Shown: positions 7,021-14,799 of the stretch, piece after piece | Layout: the number at the start of each line of letters is the position of its first letter | Numbering within the stretch: the stretch's first letter is position 1 | Virus record (IMG/VR): IMGVR_UViG_3300020419_000097 | Location: 1-21,111 of that record | DNA: 21,111 bases | Direction: 5' to 3' (one strand) | DNA from: a virus | Notes under the pieces: model-generated | Told to the model about the DNA's origin: nothing | Database searches by the model: none | The model's input: only the letters and a program-made list of their open reading frames with translations | Made by a program: the position numbers and the translations under genes

Positions 7021-9095
7021 CTTCTACCATCCGGTTTCATATCTAATCTTACTCCTCCCAACCTCCATTGCTGGCCTGTAGTAGTGCTTTCAAAACGAAA
7101 AGCAGCTTGCCTACTTCTTATACGAGAGTATAATTGTTGTGATCCAGTAGATCCACTGTTACTTGCTCCCGTTTGAAATGTAAATGTTTGATCTGTTATT
7201 GGAGGATTCAAGCTAGATGAATAGTCTCTTACTTTTACAATGATATTCATGTCTTGTGAAGCTGATGTTCCATAAAAATAAATATCTGGTAATATACGCC
7301 TAATAAACATCATTTGATTACCGGCTCCAATATCAATATCACTTGATTCAATATAAGCCGTCATTGCAGATCCATCGTCATCATCTCCAGTTTCTTGATT
7401 ATATATATAATTATTATCGCCGGCTGCTATAGGGTTAGTAACTGAAGTTCCTACATCATCCCAAGCTGTTCTATCCATTGTACCTACAGCCCAAGTTCTT
7501 TCTACATAATTATAAGTTACATATCTGTTTACTTCTGTAGAATCAGCACTTGGATAAAACCAAGACACTTCATTAAAGTTTTCATTTCTAGCAGCAAAAA
7601 CTTTGTAGCGTTGTGACATATTAATATCGTTAAATACATAATTTCTTACACTACATGGCAATGTTTGAACTGAACCGGTATACACATAAAAGTTTTCACT
7701 ATCAGCAAAAAAGATACTATTATTAGCATTGATAGCTGCATTCGGAGATAAGATAGAAGTACCTTCATCCATCAAGCTAAAATTAAAAACAAAATTTGTT
7801 CCAGAATAAGTCATGGCATATAAAGCTGTGTCGGTCCAAATTAATATTTCTTGTCTTGTTTTAATCCCTCCAATAATTTTACTACCAGATGATAATCTAT
7901 AATCACCAGCATTATTTTCATTTAACACTTGCCAAATATTTGGATTTTCTGTGTCAGACCATCGAATAAGCATAGGATCTTGTGTAGTAGATCCTTGTTC
8001 ATTAGCTCCTAAACAAATAACATGTTTACCTAATTCACTAACAAGAGCTTGTGTCGCTACCGTTGGCGCAAATCCATCCGCTCCGGCCTTCGCAGATAAA
8101 GCAACTGCCGGGGCAGAAACTCCACCTGATTTATCCCAATAATAAACACCGCCATTATTAACATTAAATACTAAATCTTCACCAAAATTATCTTTACCCC
8201 ATAAGCGTAATTGTTGGCCGTCTGTTAATGATGTGGCTGCATTACCCCATCCGATAAAAGTATCGGCTTGTTGAACAATAGCTCCAGCTGTATGTGTTGC
8301 GTCTTGTGTTCCTGATTGACCTCTCGTACAGCTAGTAAAAGATGTGGCTGTTAATGCTCCATAAGTTATTAATTCTTCATTAATTAATATTGTTCCTGTT
8401 ACTGTAAAACCAGCAGTGGATACTACATTAATAGTAGCTGCTCCAGCACTGTTAGTGCCTGTTGTAGTTGTTGATTGCACTCCTGTTTGTGTTCCACCAA
8501 AAAAACCAGCTCCAAAACCTACACCAGCTGTATAGTCCACTGAACCCGTGTTAATCTGATAAACAGCAGTAACTGAACCACCTCCATTTACTGCTGAACT
8601 CGCAGAGGTGGATACATTTATTGTGTAGTTATCATTATCAATAATTGTAACTATTTGATGTTCTTTATTAAAATCTACTGCTGGAACTCCACCAACAGCG
8701 CCACTTCCCGAAAAAGTTACAAAATCATTTTGACCAGCATTATGGCCCGCATCAGTTACGGTAACTAAAGTAGATCCGTTAACAGTTGTAAATGGATTTG
8801 TTAGTGAAGAAGTTTTTCTCGTTGGTGTAATATCATTATAAGCTTCACCTTCAGATACATAAAATTTAAGATTAGTTCCAACACCTATATATTGACTTCC
8901 GTCAATAGCAGCCCATTGATTTAAGCTGCGACAAGTTCCTTGAAAAGTATTACTTCCTCTTTTCTCCCAACCACCTATTTTTTCTGGAAAACCTGAACGA
9001 AATCTTACTTTGTCAGAATCATACCATCCACCCTCATTTGAATAGCGTGTTCCTTCTTTTATAACTCCAGGTTTGAATTGAACATTCTCTAGCAT
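7017..9095 (-). CDS. Tail nozzle protein (P22 gp10-like / stabilisation protein)
   Basis: The 692-residue product forms the distal tube of a short tail that holds DNA in and opens on infection. The N-terminus (FKPGVIKEGTRYSNEGGWYD, residues 7-26) and the segment RLWGKDNFGEDLVF (297-310) are typical of nozzle proteins in podoviruses with P22- or SU10-like tails. The later part has aromatic-rich beta-propeller-like repeats (SGSKIIGGIKTRQEILIWTD, SENFYVYTG, YNYVERTWAVGTMD). Two extra segments interrupt the usual core: about 105-185, a Gly/Val/Thr-rich beta domain, and about 207-276, a small domain with INEELITYGALTATSFTSCT at its centre. A ribosome site AAGGTAA precedes the ATG. The stop overlaps the 58-aa gene as ATGA. 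Assignment rests on motif and position. Confidence 0.85.
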   Translation of the reverse strand: MLENVQFKPGVIKEGTRYSNEGGWYDSDKVRFRSGFPEKIGGWEKRGSNTFQGTCRSLNQWAAIDGSQYIGVGTNLKFYVSEGEAYNDITPTRKTSSLTNPFTTVNGSTLVTVTDAGHNAGQNDFVTFSGSGAVGGVPAVDFNKEHQIVTIIDNDNYTINVSTSASSAVNGGGSVTAVYQINTGSVDYTAGVGFGAGFFGGTQTGVQSTTTTGTNSAGAATINVVSTAGFTVTGTILINEELITYGALTATSFTSCTRGQSGTQDATHTAGAIVQQADTFIGWGNAATSLTDGQQLRLWGKDNFGEDLVFNVNNGGVYYWDKSGGVSAPAVALSAKAGADGFAPTVATQALVSELGKHVICLGANEQGSTTQDPMLIRWSDTENPNIWQVLNENNAGDYRLSSGSKIIGGIKTRQEILIWTDTALYAMTYSGTNFVFNFSLMDEGTSILSPNAAINANNSIFFADSENFYVYTGSVQTLPCSVRNYVFNDINMSQRYKVFAARNENFNEVSWFYPSADSTEVNRYVTYNYVERTWAVGTMDRTAWDDVGTSVTNPIAAGDNNYIYNQETGDDDDGSAMTAYIESSDIDIGAGNQMMFIRRILPDIYFYGTSASQDMNIIVKVRDYSSSLNPPITDQTFTFQTGASNSGSTGSQQLYSRIRSRQAAFRFESTTTGQQWRLGGVRLDMKPDGRR

Positions 9096-9103
9096 TGTTT
9101 ACC

Positions 9104-10558
9104 TTAAGTTGGGAATGATGCGCCATATAAATCTATACGAGATCCTGATTTTAAGGTGTTGCCACCTAATTCACTAAACACTAAGCCATATACAGCAGTC
9201 GCATTTGCTGACGCTTCCTTTATATAACATTGACTTGTAGTACCTATATCACCAGTTGCTCCACCATCTTTTGTACAAGTGGACTGAGCATTACCAGCAA
9301 AATTATTTCCTGAAGAGTATTGAGCATTTCTAAATAAATACATTGTTCCCTCAACAACTACTTCCGTTGATGATGAAGTAGGGACACTACCAACAGCAAT
9401 AACTCCTGTGGCTGCATTAGAAGATTTATTTGCATTTGATGTTATAGCGCCTCCACTAGCTCCTGAAACATCTTGGTAGATAAATGTGCTGTTAAATATA
9501 TTACTTGCAGATACTTGGCTACCAGCTGAATCGACTAAACCAACTCTAAATGTTGTTAAAGTTGTAGCATCAAAGAGCAACCGATAAGTAGCCCACCATA
9601 CATCATAAGCAACAGATCCAAAAATAGTCATGGAATTTGCTCCACCACTTATAGCATTACCTACAGTTGACCATGCTCCAATTGTTCCAATATCAACAAA
9701 CTGTAAATTTCCAGAACTGTTCATTTGTAAAATTTGTTCGGAAGTTCCAGCAGAACTAGGGAATTGATAACCACCCGTGCCACCTATAGTAAAATCATCG
9801 GTAATTGTTCTATTAGCAACATGAAGGGCAGAAGACGGATTAGCTTGTCCAATACCCACTCTATTATTTGTTTGATCTAATACTAAAGTATTTGTATCAA
9901 AGTTTAATCCATTAGGAATAGAAACAGCATTACCATTAATTGTTGTTGTATCTCCAGAGGCATCGCCTAAAGTAGTATTTCCATTCACGGCTAAATTTGT
10001 AGTTACTGTTAAAGCTTGACTTGCTGTTACATCTTTAGAAAGAACAACACTTCCAGTTCCGTTTGGAGTTAGCACAATATTGCCGTTTGTATCTGTGGAA
10101 GAAATTGTGTTTCCTGTAAAATTAATGTTGTCTATATCTAAATCATCAGTAAATGTAAGAGCTGTATAAACATTAGAACCCGTGCCATACAAAATTGTTG
10201 TTTTACCATTTGGAATAGTGACACTTGTTCCTGTAGGCCCAGTTGTTCTTACTGCTATACTTTGTCCACCCGTTGTTCCATTTTTTACAACATATAATTT
10301 TTCTTGGGCTGGAATATAAATATTTGCTGTTGTTGCAATAGTTCCTTGAACATCAAGAACCATATTTCTTGATTGATCTGTTTGACCGTTATTTGTTGTA
10401 AGAGTGGTATCTCCAGAAATAGTTATAACTTCATAACCAGATATGGCTTGCTCTAATAAAGTTCCCATGTTTCGATTAGTTGTAGAACCCCATGTACCAG
10501 CTTGTTCCCCGGTAGCAATAAGTTCTAATCGTAAAGAATTTGAATATGTACTTGCCAT
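9104..10558 (-). CDS. Large tail fibre (484 aa)
   Basis: I choose the ATG at 10558 (MASTYSNSLRLELIATGEQA), which overlaps the upstream stop as TAATG, over an ATG 21 nt earlier inside the upstream gene. Residues 1-45 (GEQAGTWGSTTNRNMGTLLE) are a recognised N-terminal anchor in fibres of podoviruses and other phages. The shaft carries fibre motifs: NGNIVLTPNGTGSVVL (about 158-173) and NNRVGIGQANPSSALHV (231-247). Then comes the linker YQFPSSAGTSEQILQMNSSG (264-283), also found in altered form in the neighbouring fibre genes. The final ~190 residues are a beta-rich head ending in SRIDLYGASFPT. It most likely trimerises and contacts the host surface. Spacing to the nozzle gene is only 8 nt. The receptor cannot be told from sequence. 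Confidence 0.88.
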   Translation of the reverse strand: MASTYSNSLRLELIATGEQAGTWGSTTNRNMGTLLEQAISGYEVITISGDTTLTTNNGQTDQSRNMVLDVQGTIATTANIYIPAQEKLYVVKNGTTGGQSIAVRTTGPTGTSVTIPNGKTTILYGTGSNVYTALTFTDDLDIDNINFTGNTISSTDTNGNIVLTPNGTGSVVLSKDVTASQALTVTTNLAVNGNTTLGDASGDTTTINGNAVSIPNGLNFDTNTLVLDQTNNRVGIGQANPSSALHVANRTITDDFTIGGTGGYQFPSSAGTSEQILQMNSSGNLQFVDIGTIGAWSTVGNAISGGANSMTIFGSVAYDVWWATYRLLFDATTLTTFRVGLVDSAGSQVSASNIFNSTFIYQDVSGASGGAITSNANKSSNAATGVIAVGSVPTSSSTEVVVEGTMYLFRNAQYSSGNNFAGNAQSTCTKDGGATGDIGTTSQCYIKEASANATAVYGLVFSELGGNTLKSGSRIDLYGASFPT

Positions 10559-11571
10559 TACGCTGCTATCTCCGTCCAACCTGGGGTTTGCGAATCGTCA
10601 ATCACTTGCCACACATTAACAGCAGGTACTTGACCAGAAGAAATAAATCCTGTGGCACTCACTCCGGTTGGAGTAATAAGAGCTGTGCCTGATACATTTA
10701 CATCTCCAACTATACCAAAAACATTCATTCCAGAGTTATTTACTGGAATAAGTATAGATGCTTTAATTGTTACACTATTTAGTGCGGTATTTCCAATTAT
10801 TTCAGCATTATAATCCATATCAAGCATGAAGCCCATGCCTGGGTGGTTTGCACAATAGACATACAGTTGTGGTGTAGAATCAGTAAGAGTAATTTCTACA
10901 TAAGCTCCCGGATTACCAGCAACTCCATTAACTGTTACTCCTGTTGTATATTCCGTTCCTCCTCCATGCGTGCCATCTGCTGTAGTAGAGAATCGTAAAG
11001 GATGACTTCCTGTAGAAGAATCTGATAAATCAAAGCGATAGGTAAATGGAGGATGAAGACTATCAAGTGTAGTCTGCATAAAGTAGTTTAAGTAATAAAC
11101 ATTACCACTACCACCGTTAGCAACTGTCACATTAAATGTTTCATCGCCTCTTGGTTTAGCTATAACATTACCCGCAACAACCGTTTCTTGCCCTAAATGA
11201 GCTGTTGCAGAAACTCCAGTTACTTCAGCAGTAATCGGTAAGACCGCCTCTACTGTCCCTAACTCTGCTGTCATTAGAAGGTTAGTGTTATTAACGGGAA
11301 CAAGAATACCTACAAAGACCGTTTCGTTACCTAATTCAGCATTTGCCGATACACCCGTTGGGAAGACTATGACGCCAGCTCCCGCATTAACCGTGCCGAT
11401 AGCTCCAGTTGCCTGAACACCCGTAACCTCAAACACCATGTCAAATTTAGTTGTAACAACTCCAAGGCTAGTTGTTCCGGCTACGCCTGTAGCGGATACA
11501 GTTACATTGACTGGCCCTCCTCCTGAAGTGGAGAAAGCGTCTTGTGCGTATGAGTCAAAACCAAATGCCAT
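10558..11571 (-). CDS. Tail-associated repeat protein with cupredoxin-like domain
   Basis: The 337-residue product has three parts. Residues about 20-135 carry degenerate beta repeats of the type TGVSATAxLGxETVVxG. Residues about 140-255 form a cupredoxin-like domain with the complete ligand pattern of a type 1 copper site: His190 in GSHPLRFSTTADGTHGGG, then Cys240, His243 and Met246 in YVYCANHPGMGFM. Residues about 265-310 return to the repeats (ILIPVNNS echoing ILVPVNNT). The end, VWQVIDDSQTPGWTEIAA, is a motif I associate with marine phage structural proteins. The protein sits between the fibre-chaperone-like gene and the large fibre, so a virion tail role is likely. Whether it really binds copper is unknown. 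A weak ribosome site AGGATA precedes the ATG. Confidence 0.78.
   Translation of the reverse strand: MAFGFDSYAQDAFSTSGGGPVNVTVSATGVAGTTSLGVVTTKFDMVFEVTGVQATGAIGTVNAGAGVIVFPTGVSANAELGNETVFVGILVPVNNTNLLMTAELGTVEAVLPITAEVTGVSATAHLGQETVVAGNVIAKPRGDETFNVTVANGGSGNVYYLNYFMQTTLDSLHPPFTYRFDLSDSSTGSHPLRFSTTADGTHGGGTEYTTGVTVNGVAGNPGAYVEITLTDSTPQLYVYCANHPGMGFMLDMDYNAEIIGNTALNSVTIKASILIPVNNSGMNVFGIVGDVNVSGTALITPTGVSATGFISSGQVPAVNVWQVIDDSQTPGWTEIAA
10642..11502 (-). repeat. Degenerate protein repeats flanking the cupredoxin-like insert
   Basis: At the protein level, units of the type TGVSATxxLG occur around residues 24, 50, 72, 100 and 118, and again near 302, on both sides of the cupredoxin-like domain. 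A longer unit, ILVPVNNT (89-96) and ILIPVNNS (273-280), also recurs. At DNA level they are diverged. The arrangement suggests that the copper-type domain was inserted into an existing repeat array. Confidence 0.55.
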
Positions 11572-11623
11572 ATTTTATTTTATCCTATTTTAAAAAAGAA
11601 TACGAGTATCTGGTTTTCATCTC

Positions 11624-12076
11624 CTATTCTGATGGGGGTTCATGACCTTCGGGATTTTCAGGATCGTAATCATCTTTATATTCTGGAGTGGGAGCTGTAG
11701 GAACAAAATCATATAAAAGACTTCCCTCATCCCAAAAAGTATCTGTTTTATCTACTGGATCACCACTTCCATCCACATATTCACCTTTGTTTGCAATTAA
11801 TGCGTCTAAACTTGCTCGATATGTTGTAAATGCGTCTTGATTTTTTAGTGGAGCATCAACCAATTGTGTCCAATCTAATTGAGACTTTGTACCCTGTAAT
11901 AAATCTATGTAATCATTAATTCTTGAAACATGGTAATTATCAATAGATAAGTCATGAGCGGCTTGTCTCATGGCTAACTCAGCATCGGTTTCATCCCTCC
12001 ACTCTCTTTCAAATGTTGTTGGGTTTCTATCATTGATTTTACCTTTGGTTAATGTCTTTTTAGTTGGATATGCCAT
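11624..12076 (-). CDS. Tail fibre assembly chaperone-like protein
   Basis: The 150-residue hydrophilic protein has a charged helical N-terminal half (FEREWRDETDAELAMRQAAH at 22-41) and a Pro/Asp/Glu-rich, probably disordered C-terminus. The segment LDWTQLVDAPLKNQDAFTTY RASL (about 68-90) follows the pattern D-W-T-Q-L-x-D-A-P-L...Y-R-x-x-L, which is shared by tail fibre assembly proteins and phage tail assembly chaperones. Those proteins help fibres fold or trimerise, and the gene lies inside the fibre block, directly after the fibre at 12092-13024. An intergenic gap of 52 nt follows. I read this as a fibre chaperone with fair confidence; a small structural protein is the alternative. Confidence 0.6.
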   Translation of the reverse strand: MAYPTKKTLTKGKINDRNPTTFEREWRDETDAELAMRQAAHDLSIDNYHVSRINDYIDLLQGTKSQLDWTQLVDAPLKNQDAFTTYRASLDALIANKGEYVDGSGDPVDKTDTFWDEGSLLYDFVPTAPTPEYKDDYDPENPEGHEPPSE

Positions 12077-12091
12077 TTTCTCTCCTTAACT

Positions 12092-13024
12092 TTATACAAC
12101 AGCCGTGGGTTTAATTCTGCATTTTAAAACAGCACTCAGCCACACTTGATTGTTGGCGTCACTTGAACTGTATCCTTGTCCATTTAATCTAAATCCGCCA
12201 AATTCTCCAGCCCATGTGTATGCATTAGAGGTAGACCACGTTGTGTTTCCTCGATATGGCATTTTAGCGCCACAATACCAGCTTGGGCCATAATCCCAGC
12301 TGTTACTATAAGTATAATATCCATCATGCCATACTCTTTGATAGGCTCCAGGCGCACATTTTACGTGCAGTCTTCCACTAGCTTGTCCTATTTGGTTATT
12401 ACTATTTGTCGCATACAGATAAGGGCCAGATGACCATTGATTTGTTTGTCCAGACCATGGAGTAGAATTAGAGCTACTAGCGGTTGTATTTCTAGACCAA
12501 TTGGAATTACCTTCCCACTTATTATTTGTTGCTGCTTGGCTTTCATATTGATCTCCAATTCCAGATGAATTGCCATTAGTACAACCATGAGCTGTGCCAG
12601 CTCTGTTTAAAATCATAAAGAAACCTTGTTGTCCTGAACCCTGATCGCTATTATTATAAAAAGTAAAATCTAAATCGAGCCACCTCATATTTGCTTGAGC
12701 TAAATAATTTGTTTGTATAGCAGCAGGTAAATTCCAAATTCCTAAATTCCATCCAAAATAATCATTAGCACTGTTACTAAAATTAGAATTTCCTACAGCA
12801 TCAGCGCCATTATTGTAGGTAGAATCAATATAAACTGTTGTTACCATAGGAGTGCCAGCATCAGTTACATAAAACTCACAAGGCGTTGTTCCGGCAGAAC
12901 TAAAAGTTAAATTTCCATTATTATCAAGATAACCCTCTGCGGTAGCGCTAGGGCGTGCTGAAGGGAGTGTCATATCAGCACTACCTGAAAGCGTTCCTAA
13001 TTTATTTGTAGCAAGTGTCGACAT
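12092..13024 (-). CDS. Tail fibre-like / receptor-binding paralogue C (310 aa)
   Basis: This is the last of three short tandem fibre-like genes. It opens with MSTLATNKLGTLSGSADMTL (1-20) followed by PSAR and DNNGNLTF, the same order of motifs as in its two upstream neighbours. The remainder is rich in Asn, Ser, Trp, Tyr and Gly (GNSNWSRNTT, NSWDYGPSWYCGAKMPY) and free of membrane segments or long helices, as in carbohydrate-binding beta heads. Three Cys residues lie in its second half. A good ribosome site, AGGAGA, precedes the ATG, and the gap to the upstream gene is only 9 nt. I infer a receptor-binding or fibre-tip role. Sequence divergence from its paralogues is high, so the exact ligand may differ. 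Confidence 0.65.
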   Translation of the reverse strand: MSTLATNKLGTLSGSADMTLPSARPSATAEGYLDNNGNLTFSSAGTTPCEFYVTDAGTPMVTTVYIDSTYNNGADAVGNSNFSNSANDYFGWNLGIWNLPAAIQTNYLAQANMRWLDLDFTFYNNSDQGSGQQGFFMILNRAGTAHGCTNGNSSGIGDQYESQAATNNKWEGNSNWSRNTTASSSNSTPWSGQTNQWSSGPYLYATNSNNQIGQASGRLHVKCAPGAYQRVWHDGYYTYSNSWDYGPSWYCGAKMPYRGNTTWSTSNAYTWAGEFGGFRLNGQGYSSSDANNQVWLSAVLKCRIKPTAVV

Positions 13025-13033
13025 TTTTTCTCC

Positions 13034-13870
13034 TTATGTTTTAGTAATACCCCAAAGTTGAATATTTCCCTGCCATTTATAACTACTATTAGTATAAAAT
13101 TTAAATCCATCAGCAAATTGAGTATTGGTTCGAGTGCTGTAAGGTTTTTGAAGGTAATAATTAGAATACATTTGATAACCGTAACTGTATTGATACCAGT
13201 CACCATTACCATTAACGTGAGTCCAATTCATAGCCATATCTGGTTCACAGAAGTGTCTTAACCCGGCTCCATTGTAATACCTCATTTCACCGTAAATACC
13301 TGCTCTCCAAGGATAGGTACTAGTTTGAGTTGTAGACATATCAAATTGCGCGCTATATGTATCAGCAGAATTGCCCGTTCCTATAACACCACTTGTAGTA
13401 AATTCATAAGTATTAGCGCTTCCTGTGCCTCCATAAGGGCCATAACTTGTACTACTACTATCGCTATAATTCCAACCTGCATTATATAAATTACCATTAG
13501 AGATATTAGTGCTTCCGTTTAAGGGAGCTATATAGAGATACTGCCCTGAACTTGAAGTGCCATTAGAACCATGAATATCAAATAGTATTTTATACATATA
13601 TATATCAGAAGCGGATACAGACGATCCGGAAGATATTGGAACATCAATCTCTGTCGCTAAAGCATCTTGCTCTACAACATTTAAACATACCCACCCTGTT
13701 TCACCAGCGCTATTTGTCAAAGTATTAAATGTTGCAGTTGATCCAGACTCCGCAGTCATCGTTCCATCCGTGTCTACCTGAACTGCTGTATTTGTAGAGG
13801 GCAAAGATGTAGGAAGTTTTAAAGGAGCTGATCCTGTTAAACTTTGTATTTTTTCTGTTCTTACCGTCAT
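13034..13870 (-). CDS. Tail fibre-like / receptor-binding paralogue B (278 aa)
   Basis: The protein starts MTVRTEKIQSLTGSAPLKLP and continues with VDTDGTMTAESG, matching the linker motif of the other fibres (LPxxxPxxxxxxxxDxxGxxx, about residues 17-41). The C-terminal part is Ser/Tyr/Asn/Gly-rich and ends WQGNIQLWGITKT; this 'G-x-I-x-L-(W/Y)-G' ending also appears in the 484-aa fibre (SRIDLYG), which links the two families. It lacks a long shaft, so it may attach to another fibre or to the tail by its short N-terminus. A ribosome site AGGAT overlaps the stop of the upstream gene. I infer a receptor-binding role from these features and the position. Confidence 0.68.
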   Translation of the reverse strand: MTVRTEKIQSLTGSAPLKLPTSLPSTNTAVQVDTDGTMTAESGSTATFNTLTNSAGETGWVCLNVVEQDALATEIDVPISSGSSVSASDIYMYKILFDIHGSNGTSSSGQYLYIAPLNGSTNISNGNLYNAGWNYSDSSSTSYGPYGGTGSANTYEFTTSGVIGTGNSADTYSAQFDMSTTQTSTYPWRAGIYGEMRYYNGAGLRHFCEPDMAMNWTHVNGNGDWYQYSYGYQMYSNYYLQKPYSTRTNTQFADGFKFYTNSSYKWQGNIQLWGITKT

Positions 13871-13878
13871 ATTATATC

Positions 13879-14751
13879 CTATGTTTTAGTTGGATTAAGG
13901 AAAGAGTATGTCCAAAACAAACCCTCATTAATGTTATTACCATTCGTATCATAAAAATCAAGTTGAGTAGCCTGATTCCATGTTTGTCCATCACTATTCA
14001 TATAAAAATCACTAAAATTCTGAGTAAAATAACAGCTATAATTACTAAAAGTTCGATCATTTCTGTATGATATTTGAGAAATCATTCTAATCATACCTTT
14101 TCTACTTATATCTCCAGCTCCACTGTTTTGAGTAGGCGTTAAGCAATAAATATAAACTATACCACTAAGCAATCCAGCTCCTGTCCACCCAGCAGTTTTT
14201 GTAAATCCTTCATCGCTGCTTAAACTTCCAGAGGCTATGCTATAACTATAATTCAACTTAAAGCCGTTAGAACTCGCATTGCTGTTACTATTTACATAAC
14301 TTCCATTACCTGCATTATAAGAGTCTCGTTTTTTATAGGATTGTCTAAAATTACTATCAAGGATAGCAGTGCCACTAGAATCTTTTAATTTAATGGTAGG
14401 ATGAGAATAATCATTACCTGAATTGTTATCAAAACACACTCCCGCAAATTCTAATTTTGACCAAGCAATATTATCAACATCACTCGTATTATCAGGTGTC
14501 AAACTTAGGTTAACGGTTGAAGGTGTAGAGACAGTATTATTTACCCTTACCTTATCGCAAAATCTTTCACCAATAACAGATGGTGTACTTCCTGAACCCA
14601 TTTTATCACTAGAAACACCGCCTGTTTTGTATTGCCAAACCCCACTGCTAGTAGATTGCAGTGTAGATTTGGAAGCGGGATAGGTAGTCGGAAGAGTAAA
14701 ATCTTCTCCACCTGGTGTACTTATCTTATTTGTTTTTATTAACGATGCCAT
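13879..14751 (-). CDS. Tail fibre-like / receptor-binding paralogue A (290 aa)
   Basis: The first residues, MASLIKTNKISTPGGEDFTL, then PTTYPASKSTLQSTSSGVW, show the same N-terminal layout as paralogues B and C. The body is Ser/Asn/Tyr-rich beta sequence with few charges (YSYSIASGSLSSDEGFTK, SQISYRNDRTFSNYSCYF). It ends NPTKT. The ribosome site is a weak AAAGGTAA, after a 48-nt gap behind the 552-aa fibre. Its stop region shares ACTAAAACATA with paralogue B, which hints at duplication or recombination at gene ends. A role as an adhesin head is inferred. I do not recognise a catalytic site such as a depolymerase. Confidence 0.65.
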   Translation of the reverse strand: MASLIKTNKISTPGGEDFTLPTTYPASKSTLQSTSSGVWQYKTGGVSSDKMGSGSTPSVIGERFCDKVRVNNTVSTPSTVNLSLTPDNTSDVDNIAWSKLEFAGVCFDNNSGNDYSHPTIKLKDSSGTAILDSNFRQSYKKRDSYNAGNGSYVNSNSNASSNGFKLNYSYSIASGSLSSDEGFTKTAGWTGAGLLSGIVYIYCLTPTQNSGAGDISRKGMIRMISQISYRNDRTFSNYSCYFTQNFSDFYMNSDGQTWNQATQLDFYDTNGNNINEGLFWTYSFLNPTKT

Positions 14752-14799
14752 AATATTACCTTTTTACTATATATTTAATTCGTTTGCAATTCTTCATAC

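Noticed and set aside
10556-10579. Upstream ATG at 10579 as start of the 484-aa fibre
   Set aside because: The ATG at 10558 forms the TAATG overlap used across this unit, and MASTYS-type starts match fibre N-termini; the extra seven residues are inside the upstream gene.
11591-11630. Possible terminator after the fibre-chaperone-like gene (GAATA..TATTC with six T on the minus strand)
   Set aside because: The stem is short, holds a mismatch, and has a 14-nt loop; too weak to call.
12388-13212. Two short minus-strand frames inside the fibre paralogues B and C
   Set aside because: They are out of frame with the fibre genes, rich in Ile/Leu/Met/Lys, and lack ribosome sites; shadows of the real genes.
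14752-14799. Promoter in the 48-nt gap before fibre paralogue A (TTGCAA ... TATAGT)
   Set aside because: The spacing between the two boxes is only 12 nt and the gap is simply AT-rich.
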